Positions 9,725 through 20,097 are shown, numbered from the stretch's first letter. The stretch: DNA of 64,000 bases from JBDHUW01 sp964642385 (GCA_964642385.1 CAZXON010000002.1:62001-126000); one strand, 5' to 3'. Numbers and translations are program-made. Notes: generated by a model from the sequence alone, not told the origin.

Positions 9725-10234
9725 ATGTTGTGAAATATTTCCAATAAACAGCACTCGTGAGTGAATTCAGCGAGCGCAACATCCTTAGAATCGTGAGCGA
9801 GTACGACAACTGCTACCAGTTGAAATGCAATCATAAGCACACAATCAAATAGTTGATTCCAAGGGACAACATTCCTTATCCTATGAGTTATAATGGGGTT
9901 GATAATTGGGTGGCTCGTTGCAAAGATTATCTATGTGCAAAATAAATCGAACGATCGCAAACTCGCAGTGCAACAATCGAAAGCTACAACTCTGTGATAT
10001 GTAAGCGAGAAGATTGCGCCATTATTACCAAACTTTCCTTATTCTTACAAGGATTTGGTGTTTTTGGGGAAAGGGGTTGATTATCTTTGTTTTGATGGGC
10101 TCGCTGAATGACATGTGAAAAAAATAGTGTTCCTTGAAATTAAAACAGGGAAAAGTATGCTGAATAAGAACGAACAACTGATTAAATCAGCAATTGATAC
10201 AGGAAAAGTGCATTGGGAAACAATAAGATTATAG
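9725..10234 (+). CDS. membrane-anchored endonuclease related to archaeal Holliday junction resolvases
   Basis: A 169-residue protein. Residues 1-47 are Ser/Thr/Asn-rich with several TGA-encoded Gly. One membrane segment follows (FLILGVIMGLIIGWLVA). Then comes the nuclease domain: QSKATTLGYVSEKIAPLLP, FPYSYKDLVFLGKGVDYLCFDGL, and the catalytic core IVFLEIKTGK. This matches the Endonuc_Holl family (PF10107): G.isE.laPllp.Fpy.pkD..FlG.pvDfi.FdG and EvKtGks.L. The active site is probably D/E-xK of the PD-(D/E)xK type. Substrate is unknown. The gene is divergent from serS. Confidence 0.85.
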
Positions 10235-10248
10235 GATACCACGTTATT

Positions 10249-10326
10249 TCTCGCCATCGGCGAGAGGCCCGTAGTATTGTTGGTTGGCTCGTTTACCATC
10301 GACAGGACGGGCCCCGACTTCGTCGG
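10249..10326 (+). repeat. dispersed hairpin repeat, copy 2
   Basis: Hairpin TCTCGCCATCGGCGAGA, then GGCCCGTAGTATTG, a spacer, GACAGGACGGGCC, and a second hairpin CCGACTTCGTCGG that ends 2 nt before the ATG of the next gene. Same layout as the copy at 7300, with an extra 3' hairpin. Confidence 0.75.
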
Positions 10327-10328
10327 AA

Positions 10329-11006
10329 ATGATTGCATTGATTGCAGATAAAAATATTTTGTATCGAACGACCAGCTCCATGATAGAGAAATACATTTGG
10401 CTCCAAAAAGATGAAACCAAGCAAATCCTGATAGATACAGCAGGGGATTATGCATATTTTTTTGTCCTCGCGTGATCAAATGCATCTATTGAAATACAGG
10501 TAAAATCCCCTGATGCGACCGTGAAATGTGCTGTTTTGTTGCTTTCTCTGGATTCGAAAAAACATTCTACAGTCGACTTTTCGCTTTTTTTGGAAGCATC
10601 AAATACAAAAGCTGACGTCATTCTTCTCTCTTTCTTGGGTGATAATGCGACTTCTCACCTCTATGGGAAAATAGATTTAGCAAAGTGAATACAAGACGCA
10701 GAAGGATATCTTAGCGAGGAGATACTACTGCTAGGAAAAAATGTTACTATTAAGAGTTCTCCACAGCTTTTTGTGGGTTCCAAAAATGTAAAAGCATCAC
10801 ACGGAGCGTCAATTCAGCGTTTGCACCCTGAGAAGCTTTTTTATATGCGTTCTAGAGGTATTTCTCTTGAAACCGCTCGTTCTCTTCTTATTCGTGCATA
10901 TATTCAAAAAACCATGCAATTTGTGGGATTATCGGATGAAAAATTACAAAACGAGATAGAAAATATGCTTTGAGTAGAGGAGTCAGAAACCATAACTGCC
11001 GAATAA
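10329..11006 (+). CDS. SufB/SufD-family Fe-S assembly protein (short)
   Basis: 225 residues, about half the length of SufB or SufD. The C-terminal part carries the family signature: VKASHGASIQRLHPEKLFYMRSRGISLETARSLLIRAYI, matching the H.g..G....eqlfYlrsRGi..eeA..ll motif. The N-terminal half is a beta-rich SufBD core fragment. It should bind SufC (5209-5943). The start is the first ATG after the repeat element; reading further upstream would run into the repeat. Whether it is SufD proper or a minimal scaffold cannot be settled here. Confidence 0.75.
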
Positions 11007-11161
11007 TCGCTTATGGTAGCGTTTTTACATTTGATTTTACCATCCTCGTCGATCCATAAAAAATACCCTAAAATTTGCCTAAATGAGTAATTTCAGTATA
11101 CTTAAGTAGAGGATTTTAGATTATAGGAAAATCAAAGTATAATTGCGTCTATAATCTACTT

Positions 11162-12955
11162 ATGCTCTCAGTTCTTCTCTTTCCTTTTTGTGCTATGCAC
11201 ACGAAAAAGAAGACTTATTCAGAGGCATATTTTATATCCCTTTTCAAAACAAAAATGGCATACAAAAAAAACATGATTTTGTGAGGACTAATGGTCTTGC
11301 TTGGAGGTGTCTTCTTCTGAAGTGCTCAGGCAGGCACTATAACCTTTCTGTGATTTGCTCCATGAGATACAATTAGTTCAAGCTATTCAATGGTGCATTT
11401 TGCTTTACCAAATTATCAAAATGATTATCAAGGAGGAGTTTTTTGGCTTCCAAGTATTGAATTAAAGACAGCTGAAACACTAACATATGATGGAGCTTCT
11501 GGCCCAAACAGAACAAGAACTTGTAGAAAACAAATAAGGTGATTATATTACAATATACAAAGAGGAAATAGATTGTGGCCAATGGATACGGAATCACTAA
11601 AGTATTTAAAACAAATAAATTCCAATTATAATTCTCTCTCTATGGGTGGTGGTTGGTATACAACGTGTTCATGAGGACAAAATCAACAAATGCCAGGTTC
11701 TGATATTTATGGGCAAATTACTTTCAGTGAGCCTACTTATTGAAATAGCACATTATCTGCGTGATTTATGTATACCATAAATAACACAATTTCAAATACT
11801 CTAATCGGTTTTTATCCGTCATTGTCCTACTATAACAACGAGACACCAGTTTGATATCTTTTTGATTCGCTTGGAGGAGTGTGATTTGTAGGGGGAAAAT
11901 TCGACGGTCATTCAAATGTATTAAATTCAATCAATGCGAACACGGGTATAAATAGAATTTTTACAGGAAGCACAAAAGAAAATATATGTTATAATTGAGC
12001 TTGTATATTAGCTACTTGAGATTACCTTGAAGCCTGACTAGACTCAGCTTGGTATCTTTCTATTCTCGGTAATACTTTATTTTCTAGAGGATGATTAGAC
12101 CTTGAAAACAGACGTTCTGTAATATGAAATATCGGTTCAACCTCTGCAATTATGTTTTCTGATCTTCTCAATACCTCAGATATCTTGAATGAACTTAGAA
12201 GAAATGCAAGTAGTTTGTGTGTGGGGAAAGAGCGGATTGCACCAAGTGGTTTTGAAAGTGCAGAAGGTTCGGTTGTTTGTATAAAAGATCCCGATGGTTA
12301 CGATCCTGTTGAAATAGATCTTTCAGACCCAGACACATACGACAAAAAAGATATAGTTGTGCAAGGAAAAGATGTAATCTTGAAAAATACTATGGAATAT
12401 GTTGGTTCTGATGAATTACCAACATTAAATATTTTTATAGATCAATGAAATCTATTTTTACAACCAGATACCCCACAGTTTTATACACAATCGACAGGGA
12501 GCTATCGAAAATTTGATGCAAATGCTATACCTCGCTGATTCACTTGAGGGGTAACTACTGGTAGTTTAAATACTACTGCTGGTAAACAATATGCTTATGG
12601 ACAACTTTTAAGATGAAATATTTTTGTAAATGGTGTTGTCGCTGGATTGAGTGGTACTGAAATCAATCCTGAACCATGAAAAATACCAAATAAATATTAT
12701 ATCTATGGTAGATTAGCTTCCCTCAACACAGCTCTTACGCCATCTAATTGAAGAATAACAATGGTAAACTCTATGTTTTGACCAAATACTGATTTGATAA
12801 ATTATCTTAGCTTTTCTAGTGATGTGTTTTTGTGGAGATGTGCTCTAAATTGAATTTCTAGTGATTGAACTCCATGTGCTGTCCCTTGAGATCACTTCAA
12901 AGATAGCGCTTTTATCTTAATGAAGGAGTATATTCCTACGAACTTATTTCAATAA
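11162..12955 (+). CDS. large secreted or surface protein of unknown function
   Basis: Reading TGA as Gly opens one 597-residue frame from ATG 11162 to TAA 12953. An internal ATG at 11255 starts a textbook signal peptide (MAYKKNMILGGLMVLLGGVFF, cleavage after SAQA), giving a 566-residue alternative. A TATAAT ends 7 nt before 11162, favouring the longer leaderless form. The mature part is Gly/Ser/Asn/Thr-rich with tracts like GGGWYTTCSGGQNQQ, six or more Cys, and Asp-rich DPDGYDPVEIDLSDPDTYD, typical of exported beta-rich proteins. More than 25 TGA codons are used. No family recognised. Confidence 0.75.
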
Positions 12956-12990
12956 AATAGCCACCATTATATTTCGATTTTTCTTATAAT

Positions 12991-13012
12991 CAAAAAACAG
13001 CCATTGAGGCTG
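12991..13012 (-). terminator. terminator of gatB
   Basis: CAGCC-ATTGA-GGCTG stem-loop; on the - strand it is followed by TTTTTTG. It lies 24 nt beyond the gatB stop. Confidence 0.75.
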
Positions 13013-13036
13013 CGTTATTTGGATAGATATCTTGTA

Positions 13037-14461
13037 TTACAATAACTCTTCTAACACCTTTTGAACTTCTTGTGGATTTGCTCCTCAGGAAGTTTTTTTC
13101 ATAACCTGTCCGATAAGAAATCACATAGCTGTCGTCTTCCCATTTTTATATTCAGCAACAACATTCGCTTGTTCTTGGAGTACCTCTTTTGCTACATCTA
13201 CCAGTGGAGGAAGAGATGTTTTTTTCGCCAGCGTATCAGATATGATCCCTGAAATTGGTTCTCGAGTAGCCAGATAGCTTGTTATGATCGTTTTCGCATC
13301 GTTATCAGAAATATTGTCTTTTGAAATTGCCTCCAAGAATAGAAAAAATTCCTCAGATGAAAATGGGGTCTGGGCTATGGTTATATTACCAACATTCGTC
13401 TGCGCAAGCACATAGTTTACTATATATTTCGCTATTTGTTTTGGATCAAATCATTTTTGGATGCCTTCTTCAAAAAGAAGTGTGATAGATTTGTTTGAAA
13501 GAATTCCATTTATGTACTCTTTGTTGAATCCATACTCGTTTCTGTAACGCTGTATCTTGGAACCAATACTCTCACCGATGAGACTATTACTCATCTCTTC
13601 AAGCTCCTCATCGTATACCAATGCTGGCAAATCTGGCTCTGGAAAATAACGATAATCCACAGAATTTTCTTTGCTTCTCATCAAAATAGTAATTCATTTC
13701 GCGTCATCTCGCATTCTTGTTTCCTGATCAACGCTTCACCCATTTTCCAATATTTCTTGCTGTCTTTGTGTTTCATACGCGATTGCTCTTTTTATCCCAC
13801 TGATCGTATTCATGTTTTTGATTTCAACTTTGGTACCTAGTTTTTCATCTTTACTGATCGATATATTCACATCGCAACGCAATTGTCATTTATCCATCTC
13901 CGCTTGTGAGATATCATAGTATGCAAGCGTGCGTTGAATTTCTCTGATAAAACCATGGACCTCATCAGCGCTATGAAAGGTAGGCGCTGTAACAATCTCT
14001 ACAAGCGGTGTTCACGCGCGGTTAAAATCCAACAATAATGTCTCGCCAGCATGTGCTGTCTTGGCAGTATCACACTCAACATGCGCTTCTAGTATCTCTG
14101 CAGTTTTCTCTTCGGTATAGTCGATTGTATGATAGAGGAGTTTCCCATTGATATTTAACGGTTTTGCAAATTGTGTAATCTGATAACCCATTGGAAGATC
14201 AGGGTAGAAATATGACTTTCTATCAAAATGAGAGTTTTTTTGTTGTTCACAACCAAGAACTTTTCCAAGAGCTCCAGCTTTTATAATAACCTCTTTGCTA
14301 ATCGTTGGTAAAGCGCCTGGCATCCCCATACAAACTGGGCAGACGTGCGTGTTCACAGGAAGCGTATCAAAATCTTGTTCATTACGACAGCGACAAAAAA
14401 CTTTGCTATCCGTAAGCAATTTACAATGAACTTCTAGTCCAATAGTTACAGTATATGTCAT
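13037..14461 (-). CDS. gatB: Asp-tRNA(Asn)/Glu-tRNA(Gln) amidotransferase subunit B
   Basis: 474 residues, normal length. GatB recognises misacylated tRNA and transamidates it to Gln-tRNA(Gln) or Asn-tRNA(Asn) with GatA and GatC. Signatures: TIGLEVHCKLLT at the start, CPVCMGMPGALP, KSYFYPDLPMGYQ, HAGETLLLDFNRAGTPLVEIVT, LRCDVNISI, KVEIKNMN, and a C-terminal YqeY-like tail ending QEVQKVLEELL. The start is placed at MTYTVTIGLEVH instead of an upstream ATG that adds 14 non-conserved residues. gatA and gatC are not in the window. Confidence 0.96.
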
Positions 14462-14513
14462 TTTATAAAAAAGAAAATAATTTTTAAAATGAGATTTTTG
14501 CAATCGCTGATTT

Positions 14514-14580
14514 TGCCCGTCCTATCTGTGTCAATCTCTTTGCCCCTAGATTGTGCGGGCATCCCGCCTTCGGCGGGAAA
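14514..14580 (-). repeat. dispersed hairpin repeat, copy 3 (reverse orientation)
   Basis: In reverse complement: CCCGCCGAAGGCGGG hairpin, ATGCCCGCACAATCT, spacer, CAGATAGGACGGGCAA. It lies between gatB and the peptide-binding protein gene. Confidence 0.75.
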
Positions 14581-14621
14581 AGCAGTTATCCATAACTATG
14601 TGATGAGTTCGATTTGACCTA

Positions 14622-16532
14622 TTAGAAGTTTAAACTTGTAACTAGATATTTGATGAATCATCTTCGATTTAATATATCTGCTTTAGTCACCTGTGGTTTT
14701 CTGACAAGAACAATTGTATCAAGGATATTTTTCCTCACACTTAGATCATCAAAGCGACTATTTTCATCGATTTGTAATCAATGTTTCCAAAATATTGTTT
14801 TTGATTCTTTTCACATAATAAAGAATGGAAGATCAGTTGCGTACAGTTTTGATATTATTGGCATGATATTATATTGTGACTCCATGTTTGATTGAAAATA
14901 TTGTTTTATTTGAGTTGCTAAGTTCGGATTTACATACATAGAAGAGTTGATTAACGGATTATCTGTAAGTAACAAAGGGGAGATATCTTTTCTTGTTCCC
15001 AAGCGAAGTGTTTGGAAAGTAATATCATATTTTTTTTCAGATAGCAATTTATTGTATTCTTCTAGAGATGATTGTGCATCAAAAAAGAAGTAATCAGCTA
15101 CTCATTCATATTCAATGATGTTTTTTATGGTGTTTGCGATGTGATCGTGTATGCGATCTCATTTGAAATAGAGTATATGGATGAGTTTTTTTTCTGCGAT
15201 TTGTTGCGTTGTTTTGTAGTAAATATTGATTGCATCTACTAGTTTATTATCTTTGTCATAAAAGTGAAGTGAGTTAACTCAAGGAAAAATATTTTCATTG
15301 TTTTTGAGAATAATTTTTGATTTTCATATAATTTGTGAATTAACAGGAATTTCAATTCATGCGTTTGTTATAGCTTTTGTGATTTCTACATTTTCCATTT
15401 CTGAAAGTTCTATAGTAAGTGGTTCTTCAAACCAAGCGAGAGTATATGATTTTTTCTCAAGTGTTTCTCATTTGTTTTCCAAGGAAAGAGTATTTGGAAG
15501 CATCTGTATACCAGTGAGTATTGCTGATGCTCAAATGCTACTGATTGTCGTTTTATCAGTTAGGGTTGTAGAAAATGAATCAAACAAAAAATGTTCTTTT
15601 ATGATAGGCGTTGAATTTTCTGGAAGATATAGGTATTTATTTATCATTGCAATGAGATTTTTCCTAGCATAGATATTAAGCTTCCCAATTTGCATGTTAA
15701 AAAATAATCCTATATAATTATTTGTGATAACTCTTCCAGAGTTGTATCATGGAATTGTACCTTCTCAGACATAAAAGTCCATTATACCTGGATCTTCTTG
15801 CATTTTTTCCAGGCTATATTTTTTTACTTGATAGTATCTAATTCGCGTATTTGGACAGTTTTTGAGATCAAAAATAAGACTTTCTTCATCACGAGAGTTA
15901 CTTATAGTAGCACACCCGTTTGTTACAAATTCAGTTGGCATCCTTTTTGTATAATCTTCCCGACTCCAACTTTTTATGATGTGCGATGGCAAAATAAAAT
16001 CTGTAAAAAACATCATATTCTCTTTTGATGCTTGTGGGAAAGTAACCGTAAGCGTGTCTGCAGAACTTTTTTGTACTACTACATTTGTGTTGTTGTTATA
16101 CTGTGGCAAATTCCAAATATTTTTTTGCATAACTCACTCGTATGTGAATACAAGATCATTAATACTTACAGGAGCACCATCAGACCAGTTGCCAGCATTA
16201 TCTTTGAGTTGCACAAGAAAAGTTTTGTTGTCGTTTGTGATAACATCACACAGATCTGGCTCATAGATATTTTGACCTCCACTCGTAGACTCACTAATAC
16301 ATCTTCTAAACAAAAGACTCTTGTAAAATCTATCATCAAACCCTTTAATTCTAGGGATATAAGTGATCGTGTCGCTTACTCCTTCGACAAGCGTTCATCA
16401 TTTAGTAGGAGCTTGCTCGGTTTGAGAAATTAGGTAATTATAGTATAAGTACCCTGCAAAAAGAAGCCGAATAAACAAGAGAATGTAAGAGATGTATGAT
16501 ACGATTTGTGATTTACGCAAAGCTATTTGCAT
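14622..16532 (-). CDS. peptide/oligopeptide ABC transporter substrate-binding protein (SBP family 5)
   Basis: A 636-residue protein with an N-terminal membrane anchor or uncleaved signal (ISYILLF, CGG read as Trp, LLFAGYLYYNYL), then a family 5 solute-binding fold. Recognisable parts are VEGVSDTITYIPRIKGFDDR, TFLVQLKDNAGNWSDGAPVSINDLVFTYEG (the SBP_5 signature for the first lobe) and the C-terminal half with LSEKKYDITFQTLRLG. No Cys lipobox is seen. It starts 2 nt after the secG stop codon, so it is co-transcribed with secG. Permease and ATPase genes are not nearby. Binding of peptides is by family. Confidence 0.8.
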
Positions 16533-16534
16533 GA

Positions 16535-16762
16535 TTATTTAACATAGGGCAAAAATAATACAATTGTTCCAAAGATGATTCCAGAAATAAGTGCGACTTT
16601 TTTTAACGACGTTTCGATAGATTTTTTGCTTCCGTATTCGTTTGAAGAAGCGCTAGCACCTCCGATACCGAATCCCAAACCTCATTTTGGGCTCATGAGC
16701 ATAACAGAAACAACGAATGCAATTCAGCTAAGAATGAGAAGAACAACTAATAGTGTTTTCAT
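16535..16762 (-). CDS. secG: protein translocase subunit SecG
   Basis: 75 residues with two membrane segments (LLVVLLILSGIAFVVSVMLM and VALISGIIFGTIVLFLPY) joined by a Gly-rich loop containing MSPKGGLGFGIGGASAS, the classic SecG signature. Two conserved Gly codons are TGA. It starts the secG-SBP transcript and works with SecYE; secA is at 49534. Confidence 0.93.
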
Positions 16763-16846
16763 GTGTCTATAAATAGATTTTAAAGCATGGTGGATTTTCT
16801 AATCCGCATAGTTTATAATTATATGAAACCAGACACAATATTCAAC

Positions 16847-16874
16847 TTGAAAATCTATATTGTTTCGGTACGAT
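16847..16874 (+). promoter_or_regulatory. promoter of rnpB
   Basis: TTGAAA, 16-nt spacer, TACGAT. The RNA's first paired base (16881) lies 7 nt downstream. Confidence 0.5.
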
Positions 16875-16880
16875 TAATAG

Positions 16881-17217
16881 ATCATCTTATCTAGGCGATT
16901 ATCCCGACAAAATCGGGAAGGAAAGTCCCGACATGACACAAAAGATAGCAGCTAACAGCTGATGGATTCCCCGACTTATCGGGGCAAAGGCAAGTGCCAC
17001 AGAGACGAAAACTATCCCAATCCGTTGGGAGAAAGGTGCAACGTGGATATTGTGTACTTTGTATGCTAGTCCTCCTTCGTGTGAGAGATTCTTGCACAAG
17101 TGGTAAACCCTATCTCATGCAAGCGATCCAGTTTCGTGCTGGCCGTGCACAAAATTGGCTATAAGCCAATCAGATAAATGTCGCCACATACAGAATCGGG
17201 CTTATTGATAAGGTGAT
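16881..17217 (+). ncRNA. rnpB: RNase P RNA
   Basis: Catalytic RNA of RNase P. The 5' strand of P1 (ATCATCTTATC, 16881-16891) pairs with GATAAGGTGAT (17207-17217). Conserved core elements are present in order: GAAGGAAAGTCCCGACA (P4/CR-I region), CACAGAGACGAAAAC (J11/12 region), GAAAGGTGCAACGTGG (P10/P11), and the 3' core ACAGAATCGGGCTTAT that pairs back to P4. Length about 337 nt fits bacterial type A. It is followed by a U-rich tract. Confidence 0.93.
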
Positions 17218-17270
17218 TTTTTTATAATTATTTTTTTTAAATAATAATCATACACATTTGTTTTTTTTGC

Positions 17271-17298
17271 TTGCAATCCAGTAAGTTTTTTTTATAAT
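17271..17298 (+). promoter_or_regulatory. promoter of tRNA-Gly(UCA)
   Basis: TTGCAA at 17271-17276, 16-nt spacer, perfect TATAAT at 17293-17298, 21 nt before the tRNA 5' end. A dedicated promoter fits the need for a highly expressed UGA decoder. Confidence 0.65.
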
Positions 17299-17319
17299 GA
17301 CACGTACTGCCAAAGACAT

Positions 17320-17393
17320 GCGGGCATGATGTAATTGGTGTAGCATGGCAGAATTCAGCTCTGCCCGTACGGGTTCAAGTCCCGTTGCTCGCT
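17320..17393 (+). tRNA. tRNA-Gly with anticodon UCA (decodes UGA)
   Basis: Full cloverleaf: acceptor GCGGGCA/TGCTCGC with discriminator U73, D-stem ATG/CAT, anticodon stem GCAGA/TCTGC around loop ATTCAGC with anticodon TCA at 17355-17357, T-stem ACGGG/CCCGT with loop TTCAAGT. G1-C72, C2-G71 and U73 are identity features of bacterial tRNA-Gly. The anticodon reads UGA, which explains UGA as Gly across the window. CCA is not encoded; a T run follows at once as terminator. In SR1/Gracilibacteria this is the known basis of code 25. Confidence 0.96.
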
Positions 17394-17424
17394 TTTTTTG
17401 TTTCCAATTATACATCCATTCTGT

Positions 17425-17673
17425 ATGAATATTTTGTTCTCAATATTCCTTTTAATCATTGGTGTGCTAGTTATAGCATATTCATCACAGATAGCACAAT
17501 CACTAGGCAGGCGAGATTGGGCTGATAAACATCTTGGAGGTACTTTACAGTGATATATTCTTATTGGTGTTGGAATCATCTTTATATCTATCATTGTTAT
17601 GTTTGGTGGAGCAAAATCAGCTTCAGATTGAATAGGTGATTTGCAAATACAAAACAATACAATACAAAAATAA
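17425..17673 (+). CDS. small two-span membrane protein
   Basis: 82 residues: a membrane segment at the N-terminus (LFSIFLLIIGVLVIAY), a polar loop with QSLGRRDWADKHLGGT, a second membrane segment (YILIGVGIIFISIIVMF) and a short tail. One TGA gives Gly in LQGYIL and one in SDGIGD. It sits between two tRNA genes, 31 nt after tRNA-Gly. The loop resembles a small conserved membrane protein of candidate-phyla bacteria, but I cannot name a family. Confidence 0.6.
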
Positions 17674-17681
17674 TGTTATGT

Positions 17682-17764
17682 GGGCAGGTGGCAGAGCGGT
17701 CAATTGCAAGGGACTGTAAATCCCTCGGGGAAACCCTACGAAGGTTCAAATCCTTCCCTTCCCA
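17682..17764 (+). tRNA. tRNA-Tyr (anticodon GUA)
   Basis: A type II tRNA with long variable arm (CGGGGAAACCCTAC). Acceptor GGGCAGG/CCTTCCC (one C-U mismatch), anticodon loop CTGTAAA with GTA at 17716-17718, T-loop TTCAAAT, discriminator A. CCA not encoded. Confidence 0.93.
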
Positions 17765-17786
17765 AATTGAAATTATAAATCCCGAT

Positions 17787-17888
17787 ATATGACACAGCAC
17801 TCTTTATGTGGCGGAGTTAGGTTTGAAAGTCGCTCTTAATCGTGCTGGAATAATGCCAGATAGCCATATCCTGAGTGCTGTGTTATAT
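17787..17888 (+). ncRNA. candidate structured RNA between tRNA-Tyr and tRNA-Ala
   Basis: A 16-bp closing stem (ATATGACACAGCACTC with GAGTGCTGTGTTATAT, one G-U) encloses 70 nt. Inside, ATGTGGC pairs with GCCATAT, and CTGG...CCAG forms a small hairpin. No promoter is obvious, so it may be cut from a tRNA precursor. I looked for the SRP RNA motif (AGGTC..GGAA..AGCAG) and did not find it. Class unknown; it could also be a processing or recombination signal. Confidence 0.4.
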
Positions 17889-17897
17889 GTCTCACAT

Positions 17898-17974
17898 GGG
17901 CCCTTAGCTCATTTGGCTAGAGCGCCTCGTTTGCACCGAGGAGGTGAGGGGTTCGACTCCCCTAGGGTCCACCA
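17898..17974 (+). tRNA. tRNA-Ala (anticodon UGC), integration target
   Basis: Acceptor GGGCCCT/AGGGTCC, anticodon stem CCTCG/CGAGG with loop TTTGCAC, T-arm GAGGGGTTCGACTCCCC, discriminator A and encoded CCA. Its last 8 nt (GTCCACCA) recur at 30395. The serine recombinase gene ends inside its 3' half. No terminator follows it here, while one follows the second GTCCACCA copy. Confidence 0.96.
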
Positions 17975-19629
17975 TTCGTGGATTTACTGTCCGAGAGGAC
18001 TTCAAATAGCCTATATAATGCCGAAACTTCAGGGGTTTGATATCCCTGATTTTTTGTATAATAAAGTTTTCCATTGAATAACACTGTAATAAGGAGCTTT
18101 TTCATATTGTGGTCTCCATTTTCTCGTAAAGTAAGTGGATTTAGAAGAATTGTTTTTACATCATTAATAAGGTTTATCCTTTCTGTATTACCTAGCGGGT
18201 CATATTGTAATTTCTCATTGATTTGATTCTTTTCTTCATTGAGTGTTTCATACCTTTTTTGAGCTTCTCTTTCTATTGTTGGATTGTTTGTTGTGAGTAG
18301 TTTGTCCATTAGTTGCTCCATTTGGTTTTCTATATCCTTTAGCCTGTTTTTGTCTCAATGAAGACTAGTGTTTCTCTGTGTTTTCTTTTCTTCCCATATT
18401 TGATTAAATAGTTTTTCTGCTAGTATTGCAACTTCTCTTGGTGGTGTTATATCTTTAATTAATTCTTTAATTTCAGTATGTAGTAAATCTCTTCTAAGTG
18501 TTTTCTTGTAAATGCTACATTTTTTATTGTTGCATCAGTAGTAATAGTGTAAATCTTTTGTGTGAGAAGTTGATGCTCGTCCTGTCATTTTCTTATCGCA
18601 TACAGGACAAAATAAAACGCCTCTAAGAGGATATTCGTTTGCATTGTTCCCATATTCTGTTGTTTTCATGTTGGTTAGATTTTTGTATTTTCCTAGTTTT
18701 ATTAAAATCCTTTCCATTGTATTCATAGATATAAGAGCTGGATGTTTTGCTGGTATGAGGTCATAAATCCCTCGATCTGGATATGTGAGAAATCCTGCGT
18801 ATACTTGTAGCTTTCGTGGGTCTAAAATTCTATCTATAATACTTAGATGTAACCTTCAGGTTTTGTTGAGTTTGCTATTTGAAGCTAATTGGTTTTGCTG
18901 AAAATAATTATAAAGGTCTTGTTTACTTATTAATTTGCCATCAGCAAACATTTCTAACCCTTCTGATATAATTTTTGCATCAGGTTCTCTGCGAATAAGT
19001 ATCTTGTTTATTTTTTCTCAGTTTTTTATTGATTCAAATTGATATCATGCTGGTGGTTGTGCAAATGTTCGATATCCATTCAGTATTCTTCATTTCATTC
19101 AATTCATTACTCTTGTTTGTCATCTCTTGCTTTCTATGCTGTCTATGAGAAATGAAAATCATGCTTGCATCATTCCTGATTCGCTTTGAGTATCCACCAC
19201 TCATCCATATGATACAGCGACTAATTCAGCTCCTGTTTTTTGCACTTCTCATACAAGTTCGTATGTTTTTTCTATTTTATGATTTCTTGAAAATCTAGAG
19301 GTGCTATCGCAAATAAAATAGTGAATATTTGTGATTTTTTTATTTTGTTCTTGAAGAAGTGTAATTGCTTTTAGAAAATCTTTTCTGTCATTTATTGAAT
19401 TCCCAGATATTCACTCGTCTTTATATAGGGCTATTACTTCTACGTCATGTTCTTCTGCTCGCTTTCTGCAATTTGCTTCTTGATTCTCTAATCCGTGTCA
19501 ATCTTTCTTTTGTTGTTCTGTAGAAACTCTAAGGTAGATTATGCCTTTTTTTTGTTCGCTGTTTGAGGCTTTTCCTCCTATGTTCATTACCCCCTTTGAT
19601 AAATCGACTGAAATTCTCTTTCTAGGCAT
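17962..19629 (-). CDS. large serine recombinase (site-specific integrase)
   Basis: 555 residues. N-terminal resolvase domain: IIYLRVSTEQQ (catalytic Ser), GLENQEANC, then DGISGNSINDRKDFL and DSTSRFSRN. A recombinase domain follows (ILNGY, CGA as Trp, TFAQPPAGYQF) and the zinc-ribbon: LFCPVCDKKMTG plus a downstream CNNKKC. A coiled coil (KNRLKDIENQMEQLM) closes the protein. CGA at 18772-18774 sits where relatives have W in P.WGI...HP.LIS. The stop codon lies within the tRNA-Ala gene (T-stem), so the last codons overlap the attachment site. It should integrate and excise the island. Confidence 0.95.
17967..17974 (+). repeat. putative attL core GTCCACCA (tRNA-Ala 3' end)
   Basis: Last 8 nt of tRNA-Ala including CCA; identical to 30395-30402. 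Short identities are usual for serine integrases. Confidence 0.6.
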
Positions 19630-19744
19630 TTTATTAGATTAAAAAATAAATATTTTAGGTAAAACTTTTATATATAAAAAATAATAGCTTTATAATATAT
19701 AAAACGCTCATAAATGCAAGTTTAATATATTTGAAAAAATTTCC

Positions 19745-19768
19745 TATAAAAAAACCCCCATTGGGGGC
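19745..19768 (-). terminator. terminator for the leftward island transcript
   Basis: CCCCC-ATT-GGGGG hairpin; on the - strand it is followed by a run of T. It ends the transcript from 21308. Confidence 0.75.
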
Positions 19769-19772
19769 AAAA

Positions 19773-20097
19773 CTACTGAGTAGTTTTTTGCATATGTTCA
19801 TCAATAATGTGATTGCAAACGCCATAGAGTAGGTCTATAAGAGCCTGTATTTCACTATCATTAATGTTGGCATATGCAGGTCACAAGATTTCTCTTGCTT
19901 CTTTGATACCAATAACCTGCATTGTTTTCAGTAGGTTTTGTATCAGTACCTCTCCTAGTGGAGTACAGTAGTAGTTAACATAAAAGTCACTCTTACCGAG
20001 TAGGCAAAAGTATTCTAATTGAATTTGTATAGAAATCAATCTCTATATATCCTTTAGGTTTTTTTTCCCAGTATATATTCTCCTTTCTTTTCATCAT
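19773..20097 (-). pseudogene. small gene split by an apparent frameshift
   Basis: Frame A starts MMKRKENIYWEKK and runs through KGYIEIDFYTNSI before TAA. Frame B, opening just before that, continues with QLEYFCLLGKSDFYVNYYC, TPLGEVLIQNLLKT and GPAYANINDSEIQAL to TAG at 19773. Together they read like one protein of about 107 residues, broken by a one-base shift around 20010-20030. Alternatively, frame B is a short independent gene using an internal start. It overlaps the end of the upstream gene. Function unknown; the frameshift could be real or a sequencing error. Confidence 0.4.

Noticed and set aside
17787..17888. SRP (4.5S) RNA
   Set aside because: No AGG...GGAA...AGCAG domain IV motif was found in the stem-loop.
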